A stretch of DNA of 64,000 nt from Microvirga pakistanensis (lineage in GTDB: Bacteria; Pseudomonadota; Alphaproteobacteria; Rhizobiales; Beijerinckiaceae): NCBI RefSeq assembly GCF_004458765.1, contig NZ_SPJX01000253.1:1-64000 (forward strand), given 5' to 3'. This document shows, one piece after another, positions 27,122 through 34,917 of the stretch. The notes beneath the pieces are model-generated. The model worked only from the letters and a program-made list of their open reading frames with translations. It searched no databases and had not been told where the DNA came from. The translations under genes and the position numbers were made by a program. Position 1 is the first letter of the stretch, and each line of letters starts with the position of its first letter.

Positions 27122-29295
27122 ACCTCCGGAACGACCGGTATGGCGGTGCCCCTGCCGGAGGTGCCGGCATGGTCGATCATGCTCGTTGGCACGGTCGGGC
27201 CGACGGCGATGTCGACCTGCATGAGTTCAGGCAGTTGCCAGGGTTCGAGTTCCAGGACCTGCGCGCCCGTCGCGGGATTCTGCGGCACCGGGACAAAGCC
27301 GGGCGCTTGCAGTGTGAATATCGCGGCACCCGCTGTCGAACGGACGCCGGCGATCCGGGCGGTAACCAGTTCGGCCTCGAGGTTGTTGACCGACTGGCCG
27401 AGCGGCCAACCCGCACCGTCCCGCCCGCCGCCTTTCAGCGGCCAGAAGAAATCCTGAATCGCGGCCTTCACCGCCCGGAACACCTCCTCGGGTGCAAAGC
27501 CCTCGCGTATGTCGATCGCTGCCGAAACGCCGATCTTCACATAGTCAGGCGCAATAACGAAGAGCTCCGTCGCAAGCGGGCGGCGTGGTTCTAGATAGGC
27601 ACGGACCTGCTCGATCAGCCTGCGATCGGGGCGGGGATTGGGCGCTTCGTGGACCACCTTGTCTGGCAAAGGCAGGACGGAGACAACGCCTGGTGTCTCA
27701 GCACGTTGCTGATAGGGGCGGAAGCGCGGCAGGACTTCCACACGTGCGAGACCGAGATCGGATGCGATGGCGCGATAGTCCGCGACCGTGATGCACCGGT
27801 CCTGATGCTGCAGCCATGCACGCACCCGCATTTCCGCCGCTTCCAACGTCTCGCCCATACGGCCGCCCGTCATCGCCGCCGGCTGGCTTGCGATCAGCCC
27901 AGGCTTCTCAATGGCCGTCAGGGTGCCAGCTGGAATGTTGCCGGCAAGTCCGCCACCCGAGCGCATGAAATCGACGCGGATGTGGGCGCCGGGATCGGGC
28001 CGGCGTCCGGCAAGCCCGTCGCCGAAGGCAACGCTGCCGTCCGCCGCATCCAGCGTAAAGCCCCGGTCGTCCCGTCCCAGCGAGGCGAGATCGTCGACAA
28101 CCTGCCAGCGGACAAAGCCCTTCGCTCCTTCCTGCACCGACAGCGTGAAAGTCGATTCGTCGACATCTCCGGCCGGCAGCTTGATCTGCTGGGCTGGACG
28201 GCCGTTGCCCATGCCGACCTGGATCTGGCGTCGTGTTTCCTGGGCGTCCAGCATCACGGCATTGATGCCGAGCCAGGAGATAGGCAGAACGCTGCTCGTG
28301 TCCTTCGATGTCAGCCTAAGCCATGCAACGATCCGGCTCGACACCGTGGGATCGTCGACGCGCGGCGGCCGGTCGCCGAGCCCCGCATCAATGTCGATCT
28401 CAAGGTCATTGACCGGCGCAGAGACATTGGCGGCCACCGGCAGGACGAGACGCAGCGTGCCTTCGCGAGACATGTGACCTGTATTGTCACTGGCGGCCTG
28501 GAGCGGCAGATAGGTATCCTGCGCTACACCGCCCGCGATTTTGCTTGAGGAAATTGCCCATTCGAAGTGCGCGGCAAGCCCCGGGGCAGGCGCATCCGGA
28601 TCCGAAGCGGGCGCGGAGAGGCGCGGGATCACCCCGATATTGAGCAGAGCCGGCTGGACGTCGAAGGCCGCGATGGCCGCCTCGCGCGATGTCGGCTTGT
28701 CGTCAAGCGCGAGGAGCGCAATCCATAGGGCATGATCAACGCTGTCGGTCAGCGGGTCTGTGCCTGCCGCAATGGCCTTTCCATCCTCGAACAGCGCCGT
28801 CGTCGCATAGGGATCGGCCGCGTCAATGCCGTAGAGCTCCGCTAGGTCATCGATGACATCCTTAAGGGCATCCGCCTCGTCGCCTTCGAGCCGGCGCTTG
28901 TAGTAGACGCGGCCTTCGAAGGGTTGCACGGTCGCCGGGTCGGCCGTCTCGAAGGGCACCGGACCGTTGAGCCGGGTGCCGACCGGCGTGAAAAGCGGCG
29001 CCGCACCGGCCGTCTTCTTGTGGGCAAGCGCCACGAGGCCACACGCCGGCGTCGCCGTCCTGAGCTTCAGGCCGAGCAGCCGCAGGAATTCCAGGCGTTG
29101 CCGGCGGGGCAGCAGGTTGACGCGGTAGAGGATGGTCTCACCCATCCAGGCGACGAGATCGATCAGGACGCGACCTGGATCGCCGGTCTGCACGTGCTTC
29201 CATTCCGGGGTGTGCGCCGGTATGCGCCGGATCATCTCGTCGGCGAGATCCCGTGCAGTCATATCGGCCAGTGAGAAGCGCGGTACCGATGCCAT
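27115..29295 (-). CDS. Baseplate assembly protein J (gpJ/gp6/Afp11)-like
   Basis: The 726-aa protein opens with FSLADMTARDLADEMIRRIPAHTPEW and GDPGRVLIDLVAWMGETILYRVN, the typical N-terminus of the eCIS/T6-like baseplate J protein. A later GRMGETLEAAEMRVRAWLQHQDRCITVADYRAIA element matches the conserved J domain at about residues 470-520. It would polymerise around the hub and spike to form the baseplate ring and trigger sheath contraction. It begins two bases after the gp25 stop, consistent with a baseplate sub-operon. Confidence 0.88.
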   Translation of the reverse strand: MASVPRFSLADMTARDLADEMIRRIPAHTPEWKHVQTGDPGRVLIDLVAWMGETILYRVNLLPRRQRLEFLRLLGLKLRTATPACGLVALAHKKTAGAAPLFTPVGTRLNGPVPFETADPATVQPFEGRVYYKRRLEGDEADALKDVIDDLAELYGIDAADPYATTALFEDGKAIAAGTDPLTDSVDHALWIALLALDDKPTSREAAIAAFDVQPALLNIGVIPRLSAPASDPDAPAPGLAAHFEWAISSSKIAGGVAQDTYLPLQAASDNTGHMSREGTLRLVLPVAANVSAPVNDLEIDIDAGLGDRPPRVDDPTVSSRIVAWLRLTSKDTSSVLPISWLGINAVMLDAQETRRQIQVGMGNGRPAQQIKLPAGDVDESTFTLSVQEGAKGFVRWQVVDDLASLGRDDRGFTLDAADGSVAFGDGLAGRRPDPGAHIRVDFMRSGGGLAGNIPAGTLTAIEKPGLIASQPAAMTGGRMGETLEAAEMRVRAWLQHQDRCITVADYRAIASDLGLARVEVLPRFRPYQQRAETPGVVSVLPLPDKVVHEAPNPRPDRRLIEQVRAYLEPRRPLATELFVIAPDYVKIGVSAAIDIREGFAPEEVFRAVKAAIQDFFWPLKGGGRDGAGWPLGQSVNNLEAELVTARIAGVRSTAGAAIFTLQAPGFVPVPQNPATGAQVLELEPWQLPELMQVDIAVGPTVPTSMIDHAGTSGRGTAIPVVPEVC

Positions 29296-29297
29296 CG

Positions 29298-29699
29298 CTA
29301 GCCTCCCAGCCTCATGGACGCTGTGACGCTGCCCGCCATGCCCGTCCGCTTGATGAAGTAGCGAATCGTGACGGTGATCTCCTCCTCGCGTTCGCCTGAA
29401 GGCAGGATATCCACGGCATCGAGGCGAATGCGCGCTTCCATCGCGGCGACTTCGGCAACGATGGCATCGCGGAGCCGCCGCCGCGTCATGGCGGCGTTTG
29501 GCTCGTGCAGGTAATCAGCCAATCCGACGCCCCGCTCGCGGGCCAGGAGCAGCTCGCCGGGTCGCGTCATCAGGATGGCGCGGATGGTCTGGCGGACCGA
29601 CACGTCGAGACTCGGCCAAGTTAGGCGGCCGTCGGCGTCCGGCACCGGCAGTAGCGGCCAGCCCAGCGGTTCTGCGGGAAGGTAGGGCGCGCGGCTCAT
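29298..29699 (-). CDS. Baseplate wedge protein gp25/W (Afp9)-like
   Basis: At 133 aa it has the length and pattern of the gp25 family: WPSLDVSVRQTIRAILMTRPGE, RERGVGLADYLHEPN, then MTRRRLRDAIVAEVAAMEARI and a final two-strand element (ITVTIRYFIKRT). gp25 links the sheath base to the baseplate and has a lysozyme-like name only by history; no catalytic site is expected. Its ATG overlaps the preceding stop (ATGA). Confidence 0.85.
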   Translation of the reverse strand: MSRAPYLPAEPLGWPLLPVPDADGRLTWPSLDVSVRQTIRAILMTRPGELLLARERGVGLADYLHEPNAAMTRRRLRDAIVAEVAAMEARIRLDAVDILPSGEREEEITVTIRYFIKRTGMAGSVTASMRLGG

Positions 29700-31243
29700 T
29701 CTTCCTCCTCAGTGACAATTGGGAACGGGATGCAGATCTTGATGAAGGGCAGCCAGAAGAACAGGATGTTGAGAAGTTGCAGAAAGATCTGCAGCACGAT
29801 GAAGGCGCAGATGGTGATGATCGGAATCGAGAATCCGCAGATCATGCCGAAGGAGATGTTGAGATTCTTCTCGGCCTTTCCGTCGATCAGGTTCTCCAGG
29901 TTGAGCCTGTCCATGAACTGCTGGATCTGCGGCGGCACCTTGATGGCCACGTCGGGCTTGATCGCGGAGAGATCATCCAGCGCCGGCAGCTCGACCTGAT
30001 GCGGCGGCGCGCCACCGCTCTCGTACCAAGGCCGGATCGTGTAGCTCTGTGATAAAGGCGACCATAGCACCCTTGGCGGGCAGCCCTCGTGATCGCCGAT
30101 GCGCATGAAACAACGGACATGGTAGCGGTCGCCGATCGGGCCGAAACGGGTGACCGACGGCGCGAGGCTCGCCCAGCGCGCTCTCATTGCGGTGTAACTG
30201 CCCGCGGCGATTGCCGCGAATTGCGAAGCGGAAATCGAAGGCCAGCTGCTGGGTGTGGCGATCGATGCTGGCGCGGTGTCGCGGCGCTCGATGATCACGG
30301 CGTTCGCCGCATCAAGCCAGTCGCGCAGGTTGCTCTCGCTGGCACCGGAAATCGCGATGCCGGCAAGTGCCGTCCGCAGGCTCTCCGCATAGGGCTCGCC
30401 GGTGAACATGCCGGCCTCCTGTCCGAGCCATGTGAGGGCCGAGCGCAAAGCGCGCAAAGCCGGATCGGCCGGGTTGCGGGCGGTATCCCGCGCGATCACG
30501 GTGCCGGTGGGCGGCAGCGGATCGGCGCTTCGGACATCGCGAAGCACGTTCGGAACGCGCTTCTTCACGTCCTCCAGAGTAAAGGGCGGTGGCGGTGGCG
30601 TTCCGGGGATGACCGGTCCCGACGTGGTCGGCAGCATCGCGAAATAGATTGTCCGCCCGATCCTCTCAGCGATGTCGGGCGGGACCGGGAACATCGCGTG
30701 TGACATCTCGGATATGCCGTCGGCATCGCCGGTGATGCGGGTTCGGAGCGTCAGAGCTCGGTTCGAGCCCGCAAGTCGTTGCCGGCGCAGCTGCGCATCC
30801 GGCTCGAACTGCGCCGCCGGCAGCGAGGAGCCTTCCGGCGCGCCGATCCAGCCCAAGGAACTGCCTGCCTCGTCCGAGGCCCAGATCTCGATCCCCTCAG
30901 GCGCCGTGGCGCTCGCGGCGACCTCGCGGCGGATGACCATGGAGGATGCCAATACCTTGGCCGGGTCGAGGCGCGGAAAACCGGGGGTGAGGCAGGCGGC
31001 GTCCACGACGACGAGGATTGCTTTGCGATGGATATGCTGGTCGACGAGAGGCACCCCGAAACGCTGTTCGAGATCTGACCGTGCCAGGAGGTGATTTTGC
31101 CAGTCGTCGCGCCTGAGATCAGTGAAGAAAGCCTGCACTGTGTCGCGGCCCATGTCGTATCGCAAGAGGGTAGGGGCTACCACCTCGGACCGGTTTTGAC
31201 CGCCGAGCTTCAGTCCGTCCAGCAATGTCGGGTGCTTTACCAT
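29696..31243 (-). CDS. eCIS protein with hydrophobic C-terminal membrane segments
   Basis: I prefer the ATG at 31243 (MVKHPTLLDGLKLGG), overlapping the spike stop by seven bases; 31306 is the longer option. About 515 aa. The first ~450 residues look soluble, with DMGRDTVQAFFTDLRRDDWQ and a proline run (PPPPPF) near residue 230. The last ~65 residues contain two strongly hydrophobic stretches (ISFGMICGFSIPIITICAFI and VLQIFLQLLNILFFWLPFI), then KICIPFPI and an acidic TEEEE end. In Afp/PVC loci this neighbourhood, between spike and gpJ, holds gp25 and a PAAR tip; no PAAR is seen here. The protein may anchor the baseplate to a membrane. Family unknown. Confidence 0.7.
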   Translation of the reverse strand: MVKHPTLLDGLKLGGQNRSEVVAPTLLRYDMGRDTVQAFFTDLRRDDWQNHLLARSDLEQRFGVPLVDQHIHRKAILVVVDAACLTPGFPRLDPAKVLASSMVIRREVAASATAPEGIEIWASDEAGSSLGWIGAPEGSSLPAAQFEPDAQLRRQRLAGSNRALTLRTRITGDADGISEMSHAMFPVPPDIAERIGRTIYFAMLPTTSGPVIPGTPPPPPFTLEDVKKRVPNVLRDVRSADPLPPTGTVIARDTARNPADPALRALRSALTWLGQEAGMFTGEPYAESLRTALAGIAISGASESNLRDWLDAANAVIIERRDTAPASIATPSSWPSISASQFAAIAAGSYTAMRARWASLAPSVTRFGPIGDRYHVRCFMRIGDHEGCPPRVLWSPLSQSYTIRPWYESGGAPPHQVELPALDDLSAIKPDVAIKVPPQIQQFMDRLNLENLIDGKAEKNLNISFGMICGFSIPIITICAFIVLQIFLQLLNILFFWLPFIKICIPFPIVTEEEE

Positions 31244-31944
31244 ATGTTCCCCGCGCCAGGCGTGTAAGTGGTGGAGATCACTGTGTTGGTCTGCATGAGC
31301 TCGCACATGACGAAGGCAGAGAAATCCGCTAGCGCGACATCGAAACTGCCGAGCGCCGCGCTTACCTTGAACTGCACGGCCGAGATCTCCACCGTGTGGC
31401 TGTCGAGCTTGATCCCCCTGCCATCCATGGTGATCGTGTTGCCGCCGCCCGAAAGTGTGATCGAGCTGCCACCATCGTCGATGACGATCTTATTGCCATG
31501 CGCGGTCCTGAGCTCGATCTTCGAGCTGCCGTTTTCCTCGACCATGGCGATGCGGGTGCCGGCCTTGCCCTTGAAGCTCCAGCGGTCCACCGCCTTGCCG
31601 GAGCCACCGAGCGAATCCGGGATCGACACGGAACCATCCCAGATCGAGCCGAGCACGACGGGATAGCGATGATCGCCGTTCACGAAGCCCAGCACCACGC
31701 GTGAGCCGACATCGGGGATGAGGAAGGCGCCATGCCGGTCGCCGGCAACAGGTACGGCCACCAGCGCCCAGGCGGTGGAGTCCTCTTGTGCATCATTCGT
31801 CTTGTCATCTGCCACGGGGCCACGCGACAGGAAGCGCACCTCCACGCGGCTCAGCCCCTCCGGATCATCGACGGCAACGACTTCTCCAAGCTCGATCGCG
31901 GACTCGATCGCGGATTGGGCGGCGAAGGCACTCTGCAGCATCAC
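31237..31944 (-). CDS. Central spike protein with OB-fold (gp5/VgrG-type, Afp8-like)
   Basis: The 235-aa protein begins with a gp5/VgrG OB-fold (about residues 18-105; LGEVVAVDDPEGLSRVEVRF, VPVAGDRHGAFLIPDVGSRV and the diagnostic GDHRYPVVLGSIWDG). A repetitive beta-helix follows (KIELRTAHGNKIVIDD, SITLSGGGNTITMDGRGI), which forms the trimeric needle. The hub domain normally fused in VgrG is encoded separately by the upstream gpD-like gene, with which it overlaps by ATGA. It would pierce the target envelope. Confidence 0.9.
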   Translation of the reverse strand: MMLQSAFAAQSAIESAIELGEVVAVDDPEGLSRVEVRFLSRGPVADDKTNDAQEDSTAWALVAVPVAGDRHGAFLIPDVGSRVVLGFVNGDHRYPVVLGSIWDGSVSIPDSLGGSGKAVDRWSFKGKAGTRIAMVEENGSSKIELRTAHGNKIVIDDGGSSITLSGGGNTITMDGRGIKLDSHTVEISAVQFKVSAALGSFDVALADFSAFVMCELMQTNTVISTTYTPGAGNIW

Positions 31945-33032
31945 ACCCTCCCTAGAAACGCGCTCTCGGCACTGAATTCGGTTAGATAGCCACTTTCGAG
32001 GTCGAATACGTGCCGCGCTCGCGTTGTATAGAAATCATTGGAAAAACGTGGTCCTAGGCCAGTCAGCGTTAGCTTCGTTCCGACCCGGATCGCCGAGTTT
32101 CCCGTAGCGACTCCCTCAGCGATCAGGAAGCGTCGGACGCGACGGCGGTGCGTCGTATCGGCGATTGCCTGCGCCTCGGCCTTGTTGTTGAAGGCCGTCA
32201 CCGCAATCCTGTCGAGGCTGTCGGGAAAGGCGTTTCCCACGGCCTCGCCGCCGGTCATGCCAGTGCCCGGACCGAGTTGGCTCTCCACGGCCTCGACCGC
32301 CTCGATCCTGCCGGCAAGTATGTCGAAGCCGCTGATCTGAGTCGCAACCCTCTGGTCGGAGAGGTCGGCCGTGACCCTGATCGATTGCAACTGCCGGCCA
32401 AGGTCCAAGGTCACCTTGCCGCGGTCGACTGCGGCGCGCGGCGAGACATGGAGCTCCTCGCCGACGACCTGTACGTCAGCGTCATAACGGGCGAGCAGCC
32501 GCCTGAGGAAACCGAGATCGGTTTCGTTGAGTTGCTGCTGGGCGTCGACCTCCTCACTGAGTCCGGTGATCACAGGCGTCAACGGCGTGTCGGCCGCTAG
32601 CTTCTTGAAGATGTCGCGCAGCGGGCCGGCGGCGAAGCTGCGATTGCGTCGCACCATGCGCCAGGTCATCAAAGCGTCCTCTGCCATCACCCGGATTTTA
32701 GGCTGGTCACCATCGGCCACTTCGAGGCTGACGGAGCTGATCATGCCCCGGAAAATCTCGGTCGGTTCACGCGCATCACCGGTCAGGACCCGGATCGTTG
32801 CGCCGAGCTTGAAGAAATTCGTCTCGGTGAACTCGAAGGCGAATTCCAGTCCCACGCCTTGATGGTCGGCAGAGTTGCTGAGCACCACTTCAAGTGCGCT
32901 CAGGCCGCCTTCCTGCTCACAAACCTCCAGGCTTTCGAGCAGTTCGTTGACCATGAGGTACTGCTCGCCATCAATTTCGAGGACCGGCCGGGTATCGACG
33001 ATCAAAGCCTTGTAAAGCTGGTCTTCAACCAT
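31941..33032 (-). CDS. Baseplate hub protein, gpD/gp27-like
   Basis: The 363-aa protein resembles phage late control D and T4 gp27. It has an opening beta domain (LEVVLSNSADHQGVGLEFAF), a central FLRRLLARYDADVQVVGEEL segment typical of the 'phage late control D' fold, and a C-terminal RRRVRRFLIAEGVATGN region. It forms the trimeric hub between the tube and the spike. Together with the next gene it makes up a split VgrG-like unit. A 12-base gap separates it from the small gene upstream. Confidence 0.85.
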   Translation of the reverse strand: MVEDQLYKALIVDTRPVLEIDGEQYLMVNELLESLEVCEQEGGLSALEVVLSNSADHQGVGLEFAFEFTETNFFKLGATIRVLTGDAREPTEIFRGMISSVSLEVADGDQPKIRVMAEDALMTWRMVRRNRSFAAGPLRDIFKKLAADTPLTPVITGLSEEVDAQQQLNETDLGFLRRLLARYDADVQVVGEELHVSPRAAVDRGKVTLDLGRQLQSIRVTADLSDQRVATQISGFDILAGRIEAVEAVESQLGPGTGMTGGEAVGNAFPDSLDRIAVTAFNNKAEAQAIADTTHRRRVRRFLIAEGVATGNSAIRVGTKLTLTGLGPRFSNDFYTTRARHVFDLESGYLTEFSAESAFLGRV

Positions 33033-33044
33033 GCTGGATGCTCC

Positions 33045-33227
33045 TCAATCGGCACGAAGGCGATCGGCCCGCCACCGCTCGCGTGCCTGAAATTCCCGCC
33101 ACTGGCGCGCCATGCGTGTCGCGGAGGGCAAGGGCGGAGCTGCCTCCGCCTTCTGCTCGCGCATCGGGCCGATCACCTCGGCTTCAAGCGACTGGATATC
33201 GATCTCCGGACGTCGCATGCTCTGCAT
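33045..33227 (-). CDS. Small eCIS protein (60 aa)
   Basis: The start overlaps the adaptor gene's stop by one base (TGATG), so it is probably translated by reinitiation. The peptide is charged and helical, with an EIDIQSLEAEVIGPMREQ stretch and an Arg-rich end (RQWREFQARERWRADRLR). Comparable short frames occur between the adaptor and hub genes in other eCIS loci. It has no recognised domain; a baseplate scaffold role is a guess. Confidence 0.6.
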   Translation of the reverse strand: MQSMRRPEIDIQSLEAEVIGPMREQKAEAAPPLPSATRMARQWREFQARERWRADRLRAD

Positions 33228-34435
33228 CAGGCGTCCTCCTTGAACAGGATGTCGGCGAGGTTGATCTCCTTGCCCACACTTGCGATCTGGCCTCCGACAC
33301 TGGCGCCCGCGCCGGCGCCGAGCGAAATGCCCGCGACGCCGCCGAGCGACACTCCAGCCTCCAGCGAAATGCCGCCGGAAATCTCGCCATCGAAGTCGAA
33401 TGATACGGATTTGCCGAGAGAAGCGGAGGACATGACAGGGGACACCGGGTTGAGGGCGGCAAACGCGTTCAGTTCGAGGCCATCGCCAAGTACGGCGGAG
33501 GCGCTCGCGATCTCCACACCGCCCCCGAAATCGGCGCCGAAGCCGCTTCCCGTCCCGGCGCTGAGTGACGCGCCTGCACTGAGCGACGTGCTGGCCGAAA
33601 GTCCGATTCCTGCGGATACGCCCGCAGAAAGGCCGAGATCGAGACCGAACCCCGCATCACCCGACGCGAAAGCCGCGGGAGGGGAGCCGAATTCGATACC
33701 GGCACCGGCAAAAGCGGCCGCCCCGCCGCCCAGCGGCGAACCGAAGGCACCGGCAGCGGCCGCGGCATCGAGCGCGGCCGCCGGCTCGGCGACCTCGTCG
33801 ACCTCCGGGTCGCGGAGGTTCTCGATCCCGTTCGCATTGCCGATGGCTGGTGCGCTATCGGGCCTCCCGGCATCGGAGGCAATATTGCTGACGCTGTCGC
33901 CTGATGACACGGGCACGGTCGGCTGCGAGGCGCCGGCGCCAACATCGGCCGTGCCTTTGCCCGCCGCCGGAAAGGCGGCTTCATGCTTGGTCAAGGTCAG
34001 GTTGAGGTTCGAACGCAGTGGAATGCCATCGGATGAGAAGTAGTCCAGCGTTTCGGAATAGTCCGTGATGATGCCTTCGAAGGTGAAGGCATTCCATTCG
34101 AACAGCGCGACGGACGGCCGCCGCTTGCCTTCTTCGCGCGAGACAACCGCGCCCGGGCGGATCATTTCGGCAATCTGCGCGGTCGTTGTGCGCACATCCG
34201 CCCCGGTGAGCGTCGTATCGAACAGCAGTTGCAGGCCCAAAGTGACTTCCGATGCCGAGACGAGCTGCTGCGGCGGCCTTCCCTTGTCGCCCTTCTTGCC
34301 AGCCTCCATCGTGTTGCGGATGGTGAGCGTCAGCGTTTCGGGATTGAAATGGACCGGGATCGACCTGCCCTTCTTGGACTTGCCGTTCCTGTCGGTCATC
34401 GGCGTAAACTGTGCTAGCTGAGGTGTGCCGTTCAT
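33227..34435 (-). CDS. Tube-baseplate adaptor (Afp7-like) with low-complexity tail
   Basis: The N-terminal ~160 residues match the Afp7/gp53-like adaptor: IPVHFNPETLTLTIRN, LGLQLLFDTTLTGADVR, then ALFEWNAFTFEGIITDYSET and LRSNLNLTLTKHE. This domain joins the tube to the baseplate hub. Afp7 usually ends in a LysM module; here the last ~240 residues are instead Ala/Gly/Ser-rich with alternating small residues (GLDLGLSAGVSAGIGLSAS, SAGASLSAGTGSGFGADFG). That tail could be a disordered linker or a beta-solenoid. ATGA overlap with tube 2 upstream. Confidence 0.75.
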   Translation of the reverse strand: MNGTPQLAQFTPMTDRNGKSKKGRSIPVHFNPETLTLTIRNTMEAGKKGDKGRPPQQLVSASEVTLGLQLLFDTTLTGADVRTTTAQIAEMIRPGAVVSREEGKRRPSVALFEWNAFTFEGIITDYSETLDYFSSDGIPLRSNLNLTLTKHEAAFPAAGKGTADVGAGASQPTVPVSSGDSVSNIASDAGRPDSAPAIGNANGIENLRDPEVDEVAEPAAALDAAAAAGAFGSPLGGGAAAFAGAGIEFGSPPAAFASGDAGFGLDLGLSAGVSAGIGLSASTSLSAGASLSAGTGSGFGADFGGGVEIASASAVLGDGLELNAFAALNPVSPVMSSASLGKSVSFDFDGEISGGISLEAGVSLGGVAGISLGAGAGASVGGQIASVGKEINLADILFKEDA

Positions 34436-34917
34436 GCGACGCCTCCCGCCATTTTCAGTGACAGTTCCTCATGGACGAAATGCAGTTCCTCCACGCCCAC
34501 TTCGGATGAAGCTGCGACGTAGGTCGCCGCCTTGAACTTGACCGGCAGCGCATTCTTCATCTGCCAGCGCAACACCTCCTTGCGCATGCCGTCGAACTGG
34601 ATCACGTCGGCGCGTAGCCTAATCGCCGTCCGGCCCTGGCGGGCGACGAGATCCATCCACGTCCACAGGTCGGGCGCCCGAGTAACGCCACGCTTCAGTA
34701 TCACAGTGGCGAACTTCACTATGCCGGGACGTTGAATTTCGCCCCAGTTGCGGCCGCCGACTCGGATTGACTTGGGCTCCATCGTCGCCTCAATTCCGGA
34801 GACCTCCGAGAAGCGGCCGGAGCAGAGCGGTGTCGCCGACTTGTCCTTGCCAGCCTCGTCGACCTGGTGAAATTCGACCTCGAAATTGAAGACGTGCAGC
34901 GGAACGGGCTCGGTCAT
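34432..34917 (-). CDS. Tail tube protein 2 (gp19/Hcp-like, Afp5-like)
   Basis: The 161-aa protein carries the T4 gp19-type tube fold: NFEVEFHQVDEAG near the start, SGRFSEVSGIEATMEPKSIRVGG, VILKRGVTRAPDLWTWM and RWQMKNALPVKFKAATY. It lies after sheath 2 and before the adaptor, the place of the tube-initiator ring in Afp/PVC. It is more divergent from tube 1 than a simple duplicate, which fits a specialised first ring. ATGA overlaps on both sides. Confidence 0.88.
   Translation of the reverse strand: MTEPVPLHVFNFEVEFHQVDEAGKDKSATPLCSGRFSEVSGIEATMEPKSIRVGGRNWGEIQRPGIVKFATVILKRGVTRAPDLWTWMDLVARQGRTAIRLRADVIQFDGMRKEVLRWQMKNALPVKFKAATYVAASSEVGVEELHFVHEELSLKMAGGVA

Noticed and set aside
32859-34043. 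394-codon plus-strand frame opposite the adaptor and hub genes
   Set aside because: Antisense to well-recognised structural genes; its Ala/Pro/Ser richness mirrors the low-complexity adaptor tail.
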